A DNA stretch of 46,144 nt from an uncultured Propionivibrio sp. (GTDB lineage: Bacteria; Pseudomonadota; Gammaproteobacteria; Burkholderiales; Rhodocyclaceae), in NCBI GenBank assembly GCA_938040985.1, contig CALHZD010000140.1:1-46144 (forward strand), in the 5' to 3' direction. The notes below the pieces were generated by a model. The model had not been told where the DNA came from, searched no databases, and saw only the letters and a list, made by a program, of their open reading frames with translations. Position 1 is the first letter of the stretch; each line of letters begins with the position of its first letter. Position numbers and translations under genes: made by a program. Shown here one piece after another: positions 1 through 7,435 of this stretch.

Positions 1-39
1 GCCGCTCAGCGCAACGGCTTCAAAAGAAGTTTCGTAGGT

Positions 40-746
40 GGAACCCGCACAGCATTACGCGCCCTCGCGCGCAGGCACCGCCCAAAGAAGCTTTACGGGC
101 GGAGCCAGCGCCTACAGTCAAACAATTCTTTCGATCCTTGTGTTTAGATTCTTCCGGACGTCTGCACGCGAGCCCCTGTATTTAGGGCATTTCCGAGAAG
201 GTTGCCCGCAAGTCATTTATTTACAGGCATCTCCAAGAGGGATGCTCTGGAGCCCTTGTAAACAGAGCATCACCGAACGCCCCGCTCCAAAATCCTTGAA
301 AACAGGCTAGAAAACATAAAACGCGCTGAAACGCCCTAAATACAAGGGCTCCAGAGCATCACAAAACATAAACTAAAACAGTGCCCCGATCGACTTTCTG
401 CAACCCGTGTAAATAGGGCGTTTCCGGGCGCCCTACCGGGGGTTCCTTTATTTGCACGGGCTCCAGCGATACCTGCCCTGAAGCCCTTTATTGATAAGGG
501 TTTCAGGGCGCCTGCCCGAAATGCCCTATTGACGGAGACTCTGGCGGTGGTCTGGTGAGCGCGGCGGCGGAAATGGCGAGATGTAGGTGTGCTGATCGCG
601 CGCTTCTGGCGTGGTGGTCGGCTGGCTTCCGAAACCACTGTCCTGAAGCCCTTGTATTTAGGGCATCTCCAAGGGGGTACCTAGAAACGCCCTATCCGCG
701 CGGGTTTCAGGGCACCTATATTTGAGACGTCCAAAATATAGCGGCT
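40..746. repeat. Degenerate array of 17-nt hairpins with ~40-bp period
   Basis: The best unit is GCCCTTGTATTTAGGGC: a 5-bp GC-rich stem closing a 7-nt AT-rich loop. Recognisable units start at 172, 212, 252, 292, 333 (exact reverse complement), 403, 445 (inverted), 483, 523, 648 (exact) and 689. Most steps are 40-42 bp. The ~23-nt segments between hairpins are related to each other, often reading like CATCTCC-AAGAGGG-(A/T)GCTCTGGAG. Several units are decayed, and about 545-645 carries no clear unit. No convincing protein is encoded, because reading frames here break the repeat differently in each unit. A related array lies at 12974-13659. Its function is unknown. Confidence 0.75.
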
Positions 747-837
747 CAACTTTGCCAAAGACAAGGCGGCGAGCCGCTGACAGTATGAGTAATACGGCAA
801 GGCGAGCCAACGCAGTATTTTGGCAAAGGGAGTCGCT
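740..837. mobile_element. 98-bp MITE/REP-like element with imperfect terminal inverted repeats
   Basis: The ends are an imperfect inverted repeat of about 20 bp. The left end reads AGCGGCTCAACTTTGCCAAA (740-759). The reverse complement of the right end (819-837) reads AGCGACTCCCTTTGCCAAA. The inner 10 bp (CTTTGCCAAA at 750-759, TTTGGCAAAG at 819-828) are a perfect match. A second inverted pair, AGCGGCTC (740-747) and GAGCCGCT (771-778), could fold the left half. The element overlaps the last two bases of the MATE stop codon, so it sits exactly at that gene's 3' end, where it could act as a 3' RNA structure. There is no transposase here, so mobility is an inference from shape. Confidence 0.5.
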
Positions 838-2164
838 ATGACAGATCGCGCCGTATGCGGCGCCAGAGCAGCGCGCCGAAGAGCAGCGAGGCCAGCGCCA
901 GGCCAAGCAGGGAAGCCAGCCAGAAGCCGCCGACGCCCATCGGCGCAATCGCCGCGAGCCCGCGGAAAGCCAGCCACCAGCCGCCGAATAAACCGACGCC
1001 CCAGAAACACAGCAAATGCACCAGCATAGGCACGAAGGCGATCTTGTAACCGCGCAGCGCAAAGGCGGCGATCGTTTGAACGGCGTCAAAAATCTGATAA
1101 CCGACAATGTAAATAATCAGCGACAGTGCCACGCTGCGCACGGCCGGATCATTGCTGTAGGCGCTGACTATGGCGTTTTCGCCGAGCCAGAGCGTGCCGC
1201 CGAGCAGGCAGGCCACGGCGCAGGCCAGCGCCAGCCCGGCCAGCGCGGAGATACGGGCGCGCCGCCAGTCACGCGCGCCGACGGCAAAACCGACCTGCGT
1301 CAGCGTGGCAATCGCCAGCGCCAGCGGCGGCATGTAGCAGATGGCCGCCAGATTGGCGACGACGCGATGCCCGGCGACCGCGGTTGCGCCCAATTGGGCG
1401 ACAAACAGCGAGGTCAGCGTGAACGAGGAAATTTCAACGAAATTCGACATGCCCATGGGCAGGCCCAGCCGCACCAGTTCGCGCATCATGGCCGGCCGGG
1501 GCGCCTGCCAGTCGTGCAGCAGGCGGTAGGACGCCAGTGCCTTGCCGGTTTTCATGTAAAAGAAGCCGCAGATGAACGTGCACCAGCTGATGATGACGCT
1601 GGCCATGCCCGCGCCCGTCACGCCCAGCCCGCGGTTGACCAGAAACCAGGAAAGCGGCGCATGCAGCAGCGTGCTGCCAAGCGAGATGAGCACCAGCGGC
1701 CGCGTCTGTCCCAGCGCGTTGCAGAAGGCGTAGAACGTGCGGTAGCAGAGCGCCGCCGGAATCGCCCAGGCAAGCACGGCAAGGTAGGCGCGGGCGCGCG
1801 TTTCGACGCCCGCTTCGATTTTCGAAAGATTCAGCAGCGGGTCGGGATGCAGCAGAATCAGCACGCCGGGGACGGCAAAGCACAGCGCCAGCCAGAAGCA
1901 TTGCTGGAGCGCCCCGGCAATCTCGCCGTCGCGCCCGGCGCCTTTGAGCTGCGACACCGTGGGCGAAACGGCTTGCAGCACGCCGGTCAGCGCGAACAGC
2001 ACGGCCACGTAAATGCCGCCGCCCACGGCGACGGCGGCCAGGTCTTCCGTACCATAATGACCGAGCACTACCGTATCGGTAATCATCATGCCCATCGCGG
2101 CCAGTTGCGCGACCAGCACGGGGCCGGCATGCTGGGCGATCAGTCTGGCCTGCTGAAAAAACAT
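836..2164 (-). CDS. MATE family multidrug/Na+ (or H+) antiporter, NorM-like
   Basis: This is a 442-residue inner-membrane protein with about twelve hydrophobic segments, the usual size of NorM-type MATE exporters. The N-terminal segment (GPVLVAQLAAMGMMITDTVV, about residues 14-33) resembles the first MATE helix, in which a small-residue run is followed by a D-T-V-(V/M)-(L/M)-G motif. The next stretch, GHYGTEDLAAVAVGG, is also typical. Family members expel cationic drugs or metabolites in exchange for Na+ or H+; the substrate here cannot be told. The ATG at 2164 has only a weak ribosome binding site. The stop codon overlaps the inverted-repeat element at 740-837. No partner gene is coupled to it. 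Confidence 0.9.
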   Translation of the reverse strand: MFFQQARLIAQHAGPVLVAQLAAMGMMITDTVVLGHYGTEDLAAVAVGGGIYVAVLFALTGVLQAVSPTVSQLKGAGRDGEIAGALQQCFWLALCFAVPGVLILLHPDPLLNLSKIEAGVETRARAYLAVLAWAIPAALCYRTFYAFCNALGQTRPLVLISLGSTLLHAPLSWFLVNRGLGVTGAGMASVIISWCTFICGFFYMKTGKALASYRLLHDWQAPRPAMMRELVRLGLPMGMSNFVEISSFTLTSLFVAQLGATAVAGHRVVANLAAICYMPPLALAIATLTQVGFAVGARDWRRARISALAGLALACAVACLLGGTLWLGENAIVSAYSNDPAVRSVALSLIIYIVGYQIFDAVQTIAAFALRGYKIAFVPMLVHLLCFWGVGLFGGWWLAFRGLAAIAPMGVGGFWLASLLGLALASLLFGALLWRRIRRDLS

Positions 2165-2583
2165 GGGCGATCAGGGACGAACGGAAGCAGAAGAAACGGG
2201 GACAGGAGGCATCGGGCGATGGTGAAAAAACCTAGACGCGGGATAAGATTGCCTGATCGGCTGCGCATTCGACATCACCATAGCGGCCAGACTACCCGAT
2301 TCCTGGGAGGCTGCCAAATGCCGATTTCTCCGCCCGCTTCCGTCATTTTTTCCGCCATTTCCTTCTCTCATTCGCCTTGCCGTATTGACGCCATGCTCTC
2401 CCCGTATTCTGCAAAAAAACCACGGCACATACCAAAACAGTGACAAAGTTGGCAGAACAATGGCGGCGCAGGAGATAGAATATGCGCCTCAATTTTTCGG
2501 GCATCCCGAATCATCGAGGTTTGATTGAGTCGTTTATTTTTATTGATTGTGTTTTGGAAGATAGAAGGAAGAAGGTAAGAAGC
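2165..2583. other. Intergenic region between the MATE gene and a small membrane protein gene
   Basis: This 419-bp stretch lies between divergent genes and should hold both promoters. Reading frames in it do not resemble proteins I know. The last 60 bases before 2584 are AT-rich, with TTGATT near 2521 and a purine-rich run ending in GAAGGAAGAAGG that serves as ribosome binding site for the next gene. I could not place a convincing -35/-10 pair. Confidence 0.4.
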
Positions 2584-2763
2584 ATGGCAACATTTGATCT
2601 GTTTATGAAGCACTCTCTGGAACTGCATCTCCTCGTCGCCCTGGTCGCCGCATTCATCACGTATGCCGCGGTCAAACTGGTCGATCTGACCACCAGCGCC
2701 GTCAACGCACTCGCGGATCTGATCAAGTCCCGTCGTCACGGGCCAACGGTCTCGGCACACTAA
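2584..2763 (+). CDS. Small single-pass membrane protein, function unknown
   Basis: This is a 59-residue protein starting MATFDLFMKHSLELH. Residues about 14-30 (HLLVALVAAFITYAAVK) form one hydrophobic helix. An amphipathic stretch follows (LVDLTTSAVNALADLIKSRR), then a short basic tail. An in-frame ATG 102 bases upstream would give 93 residues. I chose 2584 because a strong purine-rich ribosome binding site (AAGGAAGAAGG) precedes it and because the upstream residues look untranslated. It stands alone between the MATE gene (divergent) and the FAH gene (convergent). I do not recognise a family. Confidence 0.6.
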   Translation: MATFDLFMKHSLELHLLVALVAAFITYAAVKLVDLTTSAVNALADLIKSRRHGPTVSAH

Positions 2764-2914
2764 ACGCAGTTCATCACAACGCGCATGCCGCGTTCCGGAC
2801 GTGTCATCGACACCCGGGCGCGGCATTGTTTTTGGGCCGTCATTTTAGGCGGCCAATGCTTCGCCGCCCCGTTCCTTGCCACGCAATTTTTCTTCTGGCG
2901 GCCACCGGATCAGA

Positions 2915-3598
2915 CTAAACCACGCGGATATTTAACGTCCCCAATCCGTCAACGCCCCCTTCCAGCACATCGCCGCGGGTCACCGCCGACACCCCTGCCG
3001 GCGTGCCGGTAAAAATCAGGTCCCCCGGCGCGAGTGCGACGTACGCGGATAAGTTGGCAATAATCTCGGCGGGTTTCCAGATCATTTGCGCAAGATCGCC
3101 GCGCTGCTTCTCGACGCCGTTGACTTTCAGCCAAATCGCCCCACGACCCGGATGCCCGGCCTGCGCAACCGGAAACAGCGGGCTGATGGGCGCACTCTGG
3201 TCGGCCCCCTTGCACATCTCCCACGGCTGCTGCTGCTCTTTCGCCTGCCGCTGCAAATCGCGGCGCGTCATATCAAGGCCGACGGCATAGCCAAACACAT
3301 GCGCCAGCGCCCGCTCGGCAGGGATCTCGCGGCCGCCCTCGCCAATCGCTACGACCAGCTCGATTTCATGCTGGTAGTCTTCGGTCTGCGGTGGATAAAC
3401 GACCTCGCCGTCACCCGGCGCCAGCGCATCGGACGGCTTGCTGAAGAAAAACGGCGGCTCACGCAGATTGCCGCCCATCTCGGCAATATGGTCGGAATAA
3501 TTCTGCCCGACGCAATAAACGCGGCGAACAGGAAAGCGCGCGGTATGACCGGCGATCGGCAGGCTCACCGGCAGTGCGGGCGGAAAAACATAGGCCAT
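2915..3598 (-). CDS. Fumarylacetoacetate hydrolase (FAH) family protein, fumarylpyruvate-hydrolase-like
   Basis: This is a 227-residue cytosolic metal-dependent hydrolase or decarboxylase of the FAH fold, acting on a 2,4-dioxo or 2-hydroxy-dienoate acid. Landmarks are the substrate loop VGQNYSDHIAEMGG (30-43), the metal ligands in HEIELVV (E78, E80) with D109, and the C-terminal GTPAGV...RGDVLEGGVDGLGTL (198-222). The length fits the short FAH_2 type such as fumarylpyruvate hydrolase. The start at 3598 is supported by AAGGAG six bases upstream; an ATG 54 bases earlier has no comparable site. It follows the Nif3-like gene on the same strand, 50 bp downstream of its stop. The substrate is unproven because no aromatic-degradation genes are nearby. 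Confidence 0.88.
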   Translation of the reverse strand: MAYVFPPALPVSLPIAGHTARFPVRRVYCVGQNYSDHIAEMGGNLREPPFFFSKPSDALAPGDGEVVYPPQTEDYQHEIELVVAIGEGGREIPAERALAHVFGYAVGLDMTRRDLQRQAKEQQQPWEMCKGADQSAPISPLFPVAQAGHPGRGAIWLKVNGVEKQRGDLAQMIWKPAEIIANLSAYVALAPGDLIFTGTPAGVSAVTRGDVLEGGVDGLGTLNIRVV

Positions 3599-3648
3599 GA
3601 CGGCTCCTTGGGACAGTGAAAAGAGAGTCAAAAAAACCGGCTGAGCTG

Positions 3649-4404
3649 TCATACCGGATTGTCGAGATCGAGAAACTCGCAGTCGAGCGCAAATTTTTCG
3701 CTCAGATGCGCCGCCAGTGCCGCAACCCCGCCGCGCTCGGTGGCGTGGTGCCCGGCGGCGATATAGGCAACGCCGGATTCGCGCGCCATATGCACCTGCG
3801 GCTCGGAAATCTCGCCCGACAAAAACGCATCAACAGCAAGCGTCAGCGCCTCGTCAAAGTAACTTTGCCCGCCTCCCGAGCACCAGGCGATACGATGAAT
3901 CAGGCGTCCGGGCGCCGCCTCACCGTCGATGACCAGTGGCGCGCGCCGCAAAGCGGCCTCGACGCGGGCGGCCAGGTCGGCCAATGGCAACGGCGTTTCC
4001 AGGCGGCCGAACCCACCGATTTCCTGCTCGCCGTAACGCCCTTCGACGCACCAGCCCAGGCGCTGCGCCAAGCGCGCATTGTTGCCCAACTCAGGATGCG
4101 CATCGAGCGGTAGATGATAGGCAATCAGGTTGATATCGCCGTGGAGCAAGGCTTGCAGGCGTCGCTTGCGCAGGCCGGTCACACGCACATCCTCGCCACG
4201 CCAGAACCAGCCGTGGTGTACCAGCAGCGCGTCCGCATCGCGCTCGATGGCGGCGTCGACCAGCGCCTGGCTAGCCGTCACGCCGGCGACGATCTTGCGT
4301 ATCTCGGCGCGCCCTTCCACCTGTAAACCGTTGGGACAATAGTCCTTGAAACGCGCCGCCGCCAACAAGTCGTTGAGATAGCGCACCAGCGCATCACGAT
4401 TCAT
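3649..4404 (-). CDS. Nif3-like dinuclear metal centre protein (YbgI / GTP cyclohydrolase I type 2 family)
   Basis: This is a 251-residue member of the Nif3/YbgI family, which forms hexameric toroids with two metal ions per subunit. Some members have been linked to GTP cyclohydrolase activity, but the physiological role is unsettled. The metal-binding histidines appear in LVHHGWFW (H63, H64), YHLPLDAHPELGNN (about 96-109) and GHHATERGG (218-226). The start at 4404 has AGGAGGTG directly upstream; a frame-extending ATG at 4431 does not. It sits 96 bp downstream of tatC in the same orientation, an order seen in several betaproteobacteria. Confidence 0.9.
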   Translation of the reverse strand: MNRDALVRYLNDLLAAARFKDYCPNGLQVEGRAEIRKIVAGVTASQALVDAAIERDADALLVHHGWFWRGEDVRVTGLRKRRLQALLHGDINLIAYHLPLDAHPELGNNARLAQRLGWCVEGRYGEQEIGGFGRLETPLPLADLAARVEAALRRAPLVIDGEAAPGRLIHRIAWCSGGGQSYFDEALTLAVDAFLSGEISEPQVHMARESGVAYIAAGHHATERGGVAALAAHLSEKFALDCEFLDLDNPV

Positions 4405-4500
4405 GCCACACCTCCTGCACGGATTGATCATTTACGCCCTCTCGGCCAATACGGCCGACCGGCAATAAAAAATATTCTGGCAAACGGCCTTGTGCTGCAA

Positions 4501-5301
4501 TCAGTCCATCGTCGCCGGCAGATGGTCTTCATCCGCCGGTTTGCTGATGAAGCGCGCCAACAGCATACCCAGCTCGTAAAGCAGGCAAAGCGGCACAGCC
4601 AGAAAAAGCTGAGAGACAACATCCGGCGGCGTGAAGATGGCGCCGATAACGAATGCGGCGACAATGACATAAGGCCGCCATTCCTTGAGCATCTCCAGTT
4701 CGACAATACCCATTTTGACCATAACGATGACAACGACAGGCACCTCGAAAGTCACGCCGAAAGCAATAAAGCTGGTCAGGACGAAGGAAAGGTATTTATC
4801 GATGTCGGTCATCCAGGCGACGCCCTCCGGCGCAATTTGCGCCATGAAACCGAATACGGCGGGAAAAACGAGAAAGTAGGCAAACGCCATGCCGACAAAA
4901 AAAAGCAACACGCTCGTCGTCACCAGCGGCAGCGCCAGACGCTTCTCATGCGCATAAAGCCCCGGAGCAATAAACGCCCAGGCCTGGTACAGCACATAGG
5001 GCAACGCAATGAGAAAGGCAACCATCAGCGCGACTTTCATCGGTACGAGAAAGACGCCAACGACATCCGTTGCAATCATCTGCCCGCCCTGCGGCAGGCT
5101 GGCCAGCAACGGCTGGGCCAATAGTGCATACAGATCTTTGGCCCAATAAAAGAGACACAGGAAAACAATCAGGATCGAAAGCAGCGCGCGGATGAGCCGG
5201 TCACGCAGTTCGATCAGATGTGACATCAAGGGTTCTTCTTTTCCCCCGTCGTCATCACCTGCGCAGCCAGGCTCCCGGTCGGAATGCGGCTCGGCGCTCA
5301 T
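4501..5301 (-). CDS. tatC: Sec-independent protein translocase subunit TatC
   Basis: TatC is the polytopic receptor of the twin-arginine system. With TatB it recognises RR signal peptides of folded cargo, then recruits TatA. The 266-residue protein has a polar N-terminal extension of about 25 residues before the conserved cytoplasmic helix MSHLIELRDRLIRALLSI, followed by six hydrophobic segments. The loop PFLYVLYQAWAF-type motif appears here as ALPYVLYQAWAFIAPGLY, and a conserved glutamate occurs in FGVTFEVPV. The start overlaps the tatB stop as ATGA (5298-5301), which points to translational coupling. An internal ATG at MSHLIEL would remove the extension but has a poorer ribosome binding site. 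Confidence 0.97.
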   Translation of the reverse strand: MSAEPHSDREPGCAGDDDGGKEEPLMSHLIELRDRLIRALLSILIVFLCLFYWAKDLYALLAQPLLASLPQGGQMIATDVVGVFLVPMKVALMVAFLIALPYVLYQAWAFIAPGLYAHEKRLALPLVTTSVLLFFVGMAFAYFLVFPAVFGFMAQIAPEGVAWMTDIDKYLSFVLTSFIAFGVTFEVPVVVIVMVKMGIVELEMLKEWRPYVIVAAFVIGAIFTPPDVVSQLFLAVPLCLLYELGMLLARFISKPADEDHLPATMD

Positions 5302-5762
5302 GCTTTCTCCGGCGGGCGGGCCGTTCTGACGCTATCGTCCGCGCGCATGGCCGGCGCAGCAGCAGGCAACGCGGTTTTCTCGGTCTCGGTAGCATCAGAT
5401 GCAGGCGGCTGCGTCTCGTCAATGGCGCGCCCAGGGATATCGCTGGTCAGCGCACGAATCTCGTCGCCCGCCTCTGCCAGCGCATGCCGTGACGACCGTT
5501 CAGCCGACTGTACACTCTCCTTCACGCTCGCCATGCTGCGCTCCAGATCGCGCGCCGATGCCCGCATATCGGCCTGCAACCGCTTCAGCTCGTCGAGCTC
5601 GATTTCGCGGTGGATATCGGCCTTGATGTCGCCCACGTACCGCTGCAGACGGCCAAGCAGCAGCCCCGCCGTGCGCGCTACGCGCGGCAACCGCTCCGGC
5701 CCGACCACCACCAGCGCAACGATGGCGATAAGCACCAATTCAGAAAAACCGATGTCGAACAT
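5298..5762 (-). CDS. tatB: Sec-independent protein translocase subunit TatB
   Basis: TatB is the single-pass partner of TatC in the twin-arginine signal-peptide receptor complex. The 154-residue protein begins MFDIGFSELVLIAIVALVVV, the TatB transmembrane helix with its conserved Glu8. It continues with the hinge GPERLP and an amphipathic helix (RVARTAGLLLGRLQRYVGDI). The C-terminal half is charged and then Ala/Pro/Thr-rich, as expected for the disordered tail. It lies between tatA, 60 bp upstream, and tatC, which overlaps it by 4 bp. This is a complete tatABC set. Confidence 0.96.
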   Translation of the reverse strand: MFDIGFSELVLIAIVALVVVGPERLPRVARTAGLLLGRLQRYVGDIKADIHREIELDELKRLQADMRASARDLERSMASVKESVQSAERSSRHALAEAGDEIRALTSDIPGRAIDETQPPASDATETEKTALPAAAPAMRADDSVRTARPPEKA

Positions 5763-5822
5763 TCAGCGAAGCAATGGAATCAAGCAATGGCACAGGCAGT
5801 AAACCCGGCAAGCTTCGTCCAT

Positions 5823-6074
5823 TTAAGTATCGGCCCTGCTCTTGGCCTCGCCTTCGGCCGCTTTCTGCCCTTCGGGCAACTGCTTTGCCGCGTCGGCATC
5901 GACGGCCGCCCGAGACTCGGCCGCCGAATTTTCCTCGCCCTTGATACCTTCCTTAAAGCCCCGAAACGCACCGCCCAGATCCTTGCCCAGCGAAGTCAGG
6001 CTAGGCAGCTTTTTACCGAAGACAATCAGTACGATGAGCAGGACGATCAGGATTTGCCAGATACTCGGAGCCAT
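5823..6074 (-). CDS. tatA: Sec-independent protein translocase subunit TatA
   Basis: TatA is the pore-forming or membrane-thinning component that oligomerises during transport. The 83-residue protein has the transmembrane helix IWQILIVLLIVLIVFG (5-20). The family Phe-Gly hinge follows, then the amphipathic helix GKDLGGAFRGFKEGIKG (30-46) and an acidic/Ala-rich tail. I chose the ATG at 6074 because it begins the canonical N-terminus and AAGGAGG lies about 11 bases upstream. Longer in-frame versions read into the neighbouring HIT gene's sequence and look untranslated. It lies 16 bp downstream of the HIT gene stop, so the tat genes are probably cotranscribed with the his genes. Confidence 0.95.
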   Translation of the reverse strand: MAPSIWQILIVLLIVLIVFGKKLPSLTSLGKDLGGAFRGFKEGIKGEENSAAESRAAVDADAAKQLPEGQKAAEGEAKSRADT

Positions 6075-6090
6075 GATGTTCCGTTCCTCC

Positions 6091-6441
6091 TTAATTACGT
6101 TTGAGCATCGGCCCAACCGGATCCGGCCCGCCGACAAGATGCGCGTGCAGATGCGGGACTTCCTGGCCGCCCACACGCCCCGTGTTGATGATCACGCGGA
6201 ATCCATCCGTACTGCCGCATTCCTGCGCCAGACGCCGGGAAACGGCAAGCAGGCGGCCCAGCGCCGGCTCGTCAGCGGCCTCCGCCTCGGCCAATGAAGT
6301 GATGTGCCGTTTGGGAATGACGAGAAGATGCATCGGCCGCAGCGGGTGGATGTCATGAAACGCGAAAACCAGATCATCTTCGTATACTTTGCGCGACGGA
6401 ATTTCCCCGTGCACAATCTTGCAAAAAAGGCAGTCATCCAT
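6091..6441 (-). CDS. hinT: HIT-family nucleotide-binding hydrolase (HinT-like)
   Basis: This is a 116-residue histidine-triad protein. HinT-type members are dimeric purine nucleoside phosphoramidases. The zinc-site-like CLFCKIVHGEIPS (4-16) opens the protein, and the catalytic triad is EVPHLHAHLVGG (H97, H99, H101). I chose MDDCLFCKI at 6441 over an ATG five codons earlier because GAGGT sits 8 bases upstream and the family starts close to this cysteine motif. In many betaproteobacteria a HIT gene lies between hisE and tatA, as it does here (36 bp after hisE, 16 bp before tatA), suggesting one long his-tat transcript. Confidence 0.93.
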   Translation of the reverse strand: MDDCLFCKIVHGEIPSRKVYEDDLVFAFHDIHPLRPMHLLVIPKRHITSLAEAEAADEPALGRLLAVSRRLAQECGSTDGFRVIINTGRVGGQEVPHLHAHLVGGPDPVGPMLKRN

Positions 6442-6476
6442 GATTTGACCTCGCATTCACTTTGTCAGAATTCAGC

Positions 6477-6824
6477 TCACTTCGCCGTCCGCGAATTTTT
6501 TTCCTCGATGCCGGAAACGCCCTCGCGGCGATGCAGTTCCCAGAAAACGTCTTCGATGCCCAGACCGCAGAATGTCAGCAAGACCATCACGTGATAGAGC
6601 AGATCGGCCGATTCGTAAACGATGTGATCGGCTTCGCCATCCTTGACCGCCATGATCAGCTCGGCGCTTTCCTCGCCAATCTTTTTGAGGATGGCGTCCG
6701 GCCCCTTGGCGAATAGTTTGGCCGTATACGAAACAGCCGGATCGGCATGGCGGCGTGAAGCCAGCGTTGCGCCCAAGCGACGCAGAACGTCCTCATTCAT
6801 CGCAGTCGTGATTTCATTTGCCAT
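6477..6824 (-). CDS. hisE: Phosphoribosyl-ATP pyrophosphatase HisE
   Basis: HisE removes pyrophosphate from phosphoribosyl-ATP, the second step of histidine synthesis. The 115-residue protein carries the MazG-like helical core KIGEESAELIMAVKDGE...HIVYESADLLYHVMVLL, whose acidic residues bind Mg2+. The ATG at 6824 has AAGGGGATCGG upstream. An internal ATG eight codons later (MNEDVLRRL) would also give a normal-length protein, so the start is not certain. It is separate from hisI, which lies 206 bp upstream, as usual in proteobacteria of this type; enterics have a hisIE fusion. Confidence 0.94.
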   Translation of the reverse strand: MANEITTAMNEDVLRRLGATLASRRHADPAVSYTAKLFAKGPDAILKKIGEESAELIMAVKDGEADHIVYESADLLYHVMVLLTFCGLGIEDVFWELHRREGVSGIEEKNSRTAK

Positions 6825-7030
6825 CTCGTTCCGATCCCCTTTCCGGTCGTCTTTTCCGGTCGTCCTTTTCAATCGTCCTGCTCTATCTGCCGAGGCCGCG
6901 TCCGGCGATTACCCGACGAGCCTCATTCTACCCCAACCCACGCCTGCGCCCCGCACGGATTGACCCGTAAATCACATGTTCACATCCGTAGCTACGGCCG
7001 TGCAACCCTGTATCCGTGCGGCAAACGGCA

Positions 7031-7435
7031 TCATCGTCTATAAATCGTGTCGGGATCTTTCAGCACCGGCTCGGCGGGCGACCAATGCCCGTCTTTCAGT
7101 TCAAGAAAAAAGCAGCTCGCCCGACCGGTGTGGCAGGCGATTCCTCCCGCCTGCTCGACCGAGAGCAGCAGCGCGTCGCCATCACAATCGGCGCGAATCG
7201 ACAGCAGTTTCTGTACATGCCCCGATTCCTCTCCTTTACGCCACAGACGTTGACGCGAGCGCGACCAATACACCGCATGACCGCAGCGGAGCGTTTCCTG
7301 CAAAGACTCGCGGTTCATCCAGGCCAGCATGACCACGCGTCCGCTCGCCGCATCCTGGGTAATCGCGGGAATCAGGCCGTGCACGTCCCATTGGAGTGCG
7401 TCGAGCCAAGGCAGGCTGGTATCGAGATCGCTCAC
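7031..7435 (-). CDS. hisI: Phosphoribosyl-AMP cyclohydrolase HisI
   Basis: HisI opens the adenine ring of phosphoribosyl-AMP (third step of histidine synthesis) and needs Zn2+ and Mg2+. The 134-residue protein shows the family signatures VVMLAWMNRESLQETL, GHAVYWSRSRQRLWRKGEESGH, the metal site RADCDGDALLL and the Zn cysteines in GGIACHTGRASCFF. Its start overlaps the end of hisF (7432-7435) by 4 bp, so the two are translationally coupled. The 206-bp space to hisE is unusually wide for this operon and holds a 12-bp palindrome (CCGTAGCTACGG, 6986-6997) of unknown role. Confidence 0.96.
   Translation of the reverse strand: MSDLDTSLPWLDALQWDVHGLIPAITQDAASGRVVMLAWMNRESLQETLRCGHAVYWSRSRQRLWRKGEESGHVQKLLSIRADCDGDALLLSVEQAGGIACHTGRASCFFLELKDGHWSPAEPVLKDPDTIYRR

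Noticed and set aside
336..638. Repeat-containing protein on the minus strand
   Set aside because: The frame reads through the hairpin array, and the 40-bp period is not a multiple of three, so the apparent peptide repeats arise from the DNA repeats.
40..746. CRISPR array
   Set aside because: The 17-nt units vary, occur in both orientations and are shorter than CRISPR repeats. The segments between them are related to one another rather than unique, and no cas gene is in the window.
1016..2443. 475-codon open frame on the plus strand
   Set aside because: It is antisense to the MATE exporter. Its translation is Arg/Gln/His-rich with no domain, typical of the shadow frame of a high-GC gene.
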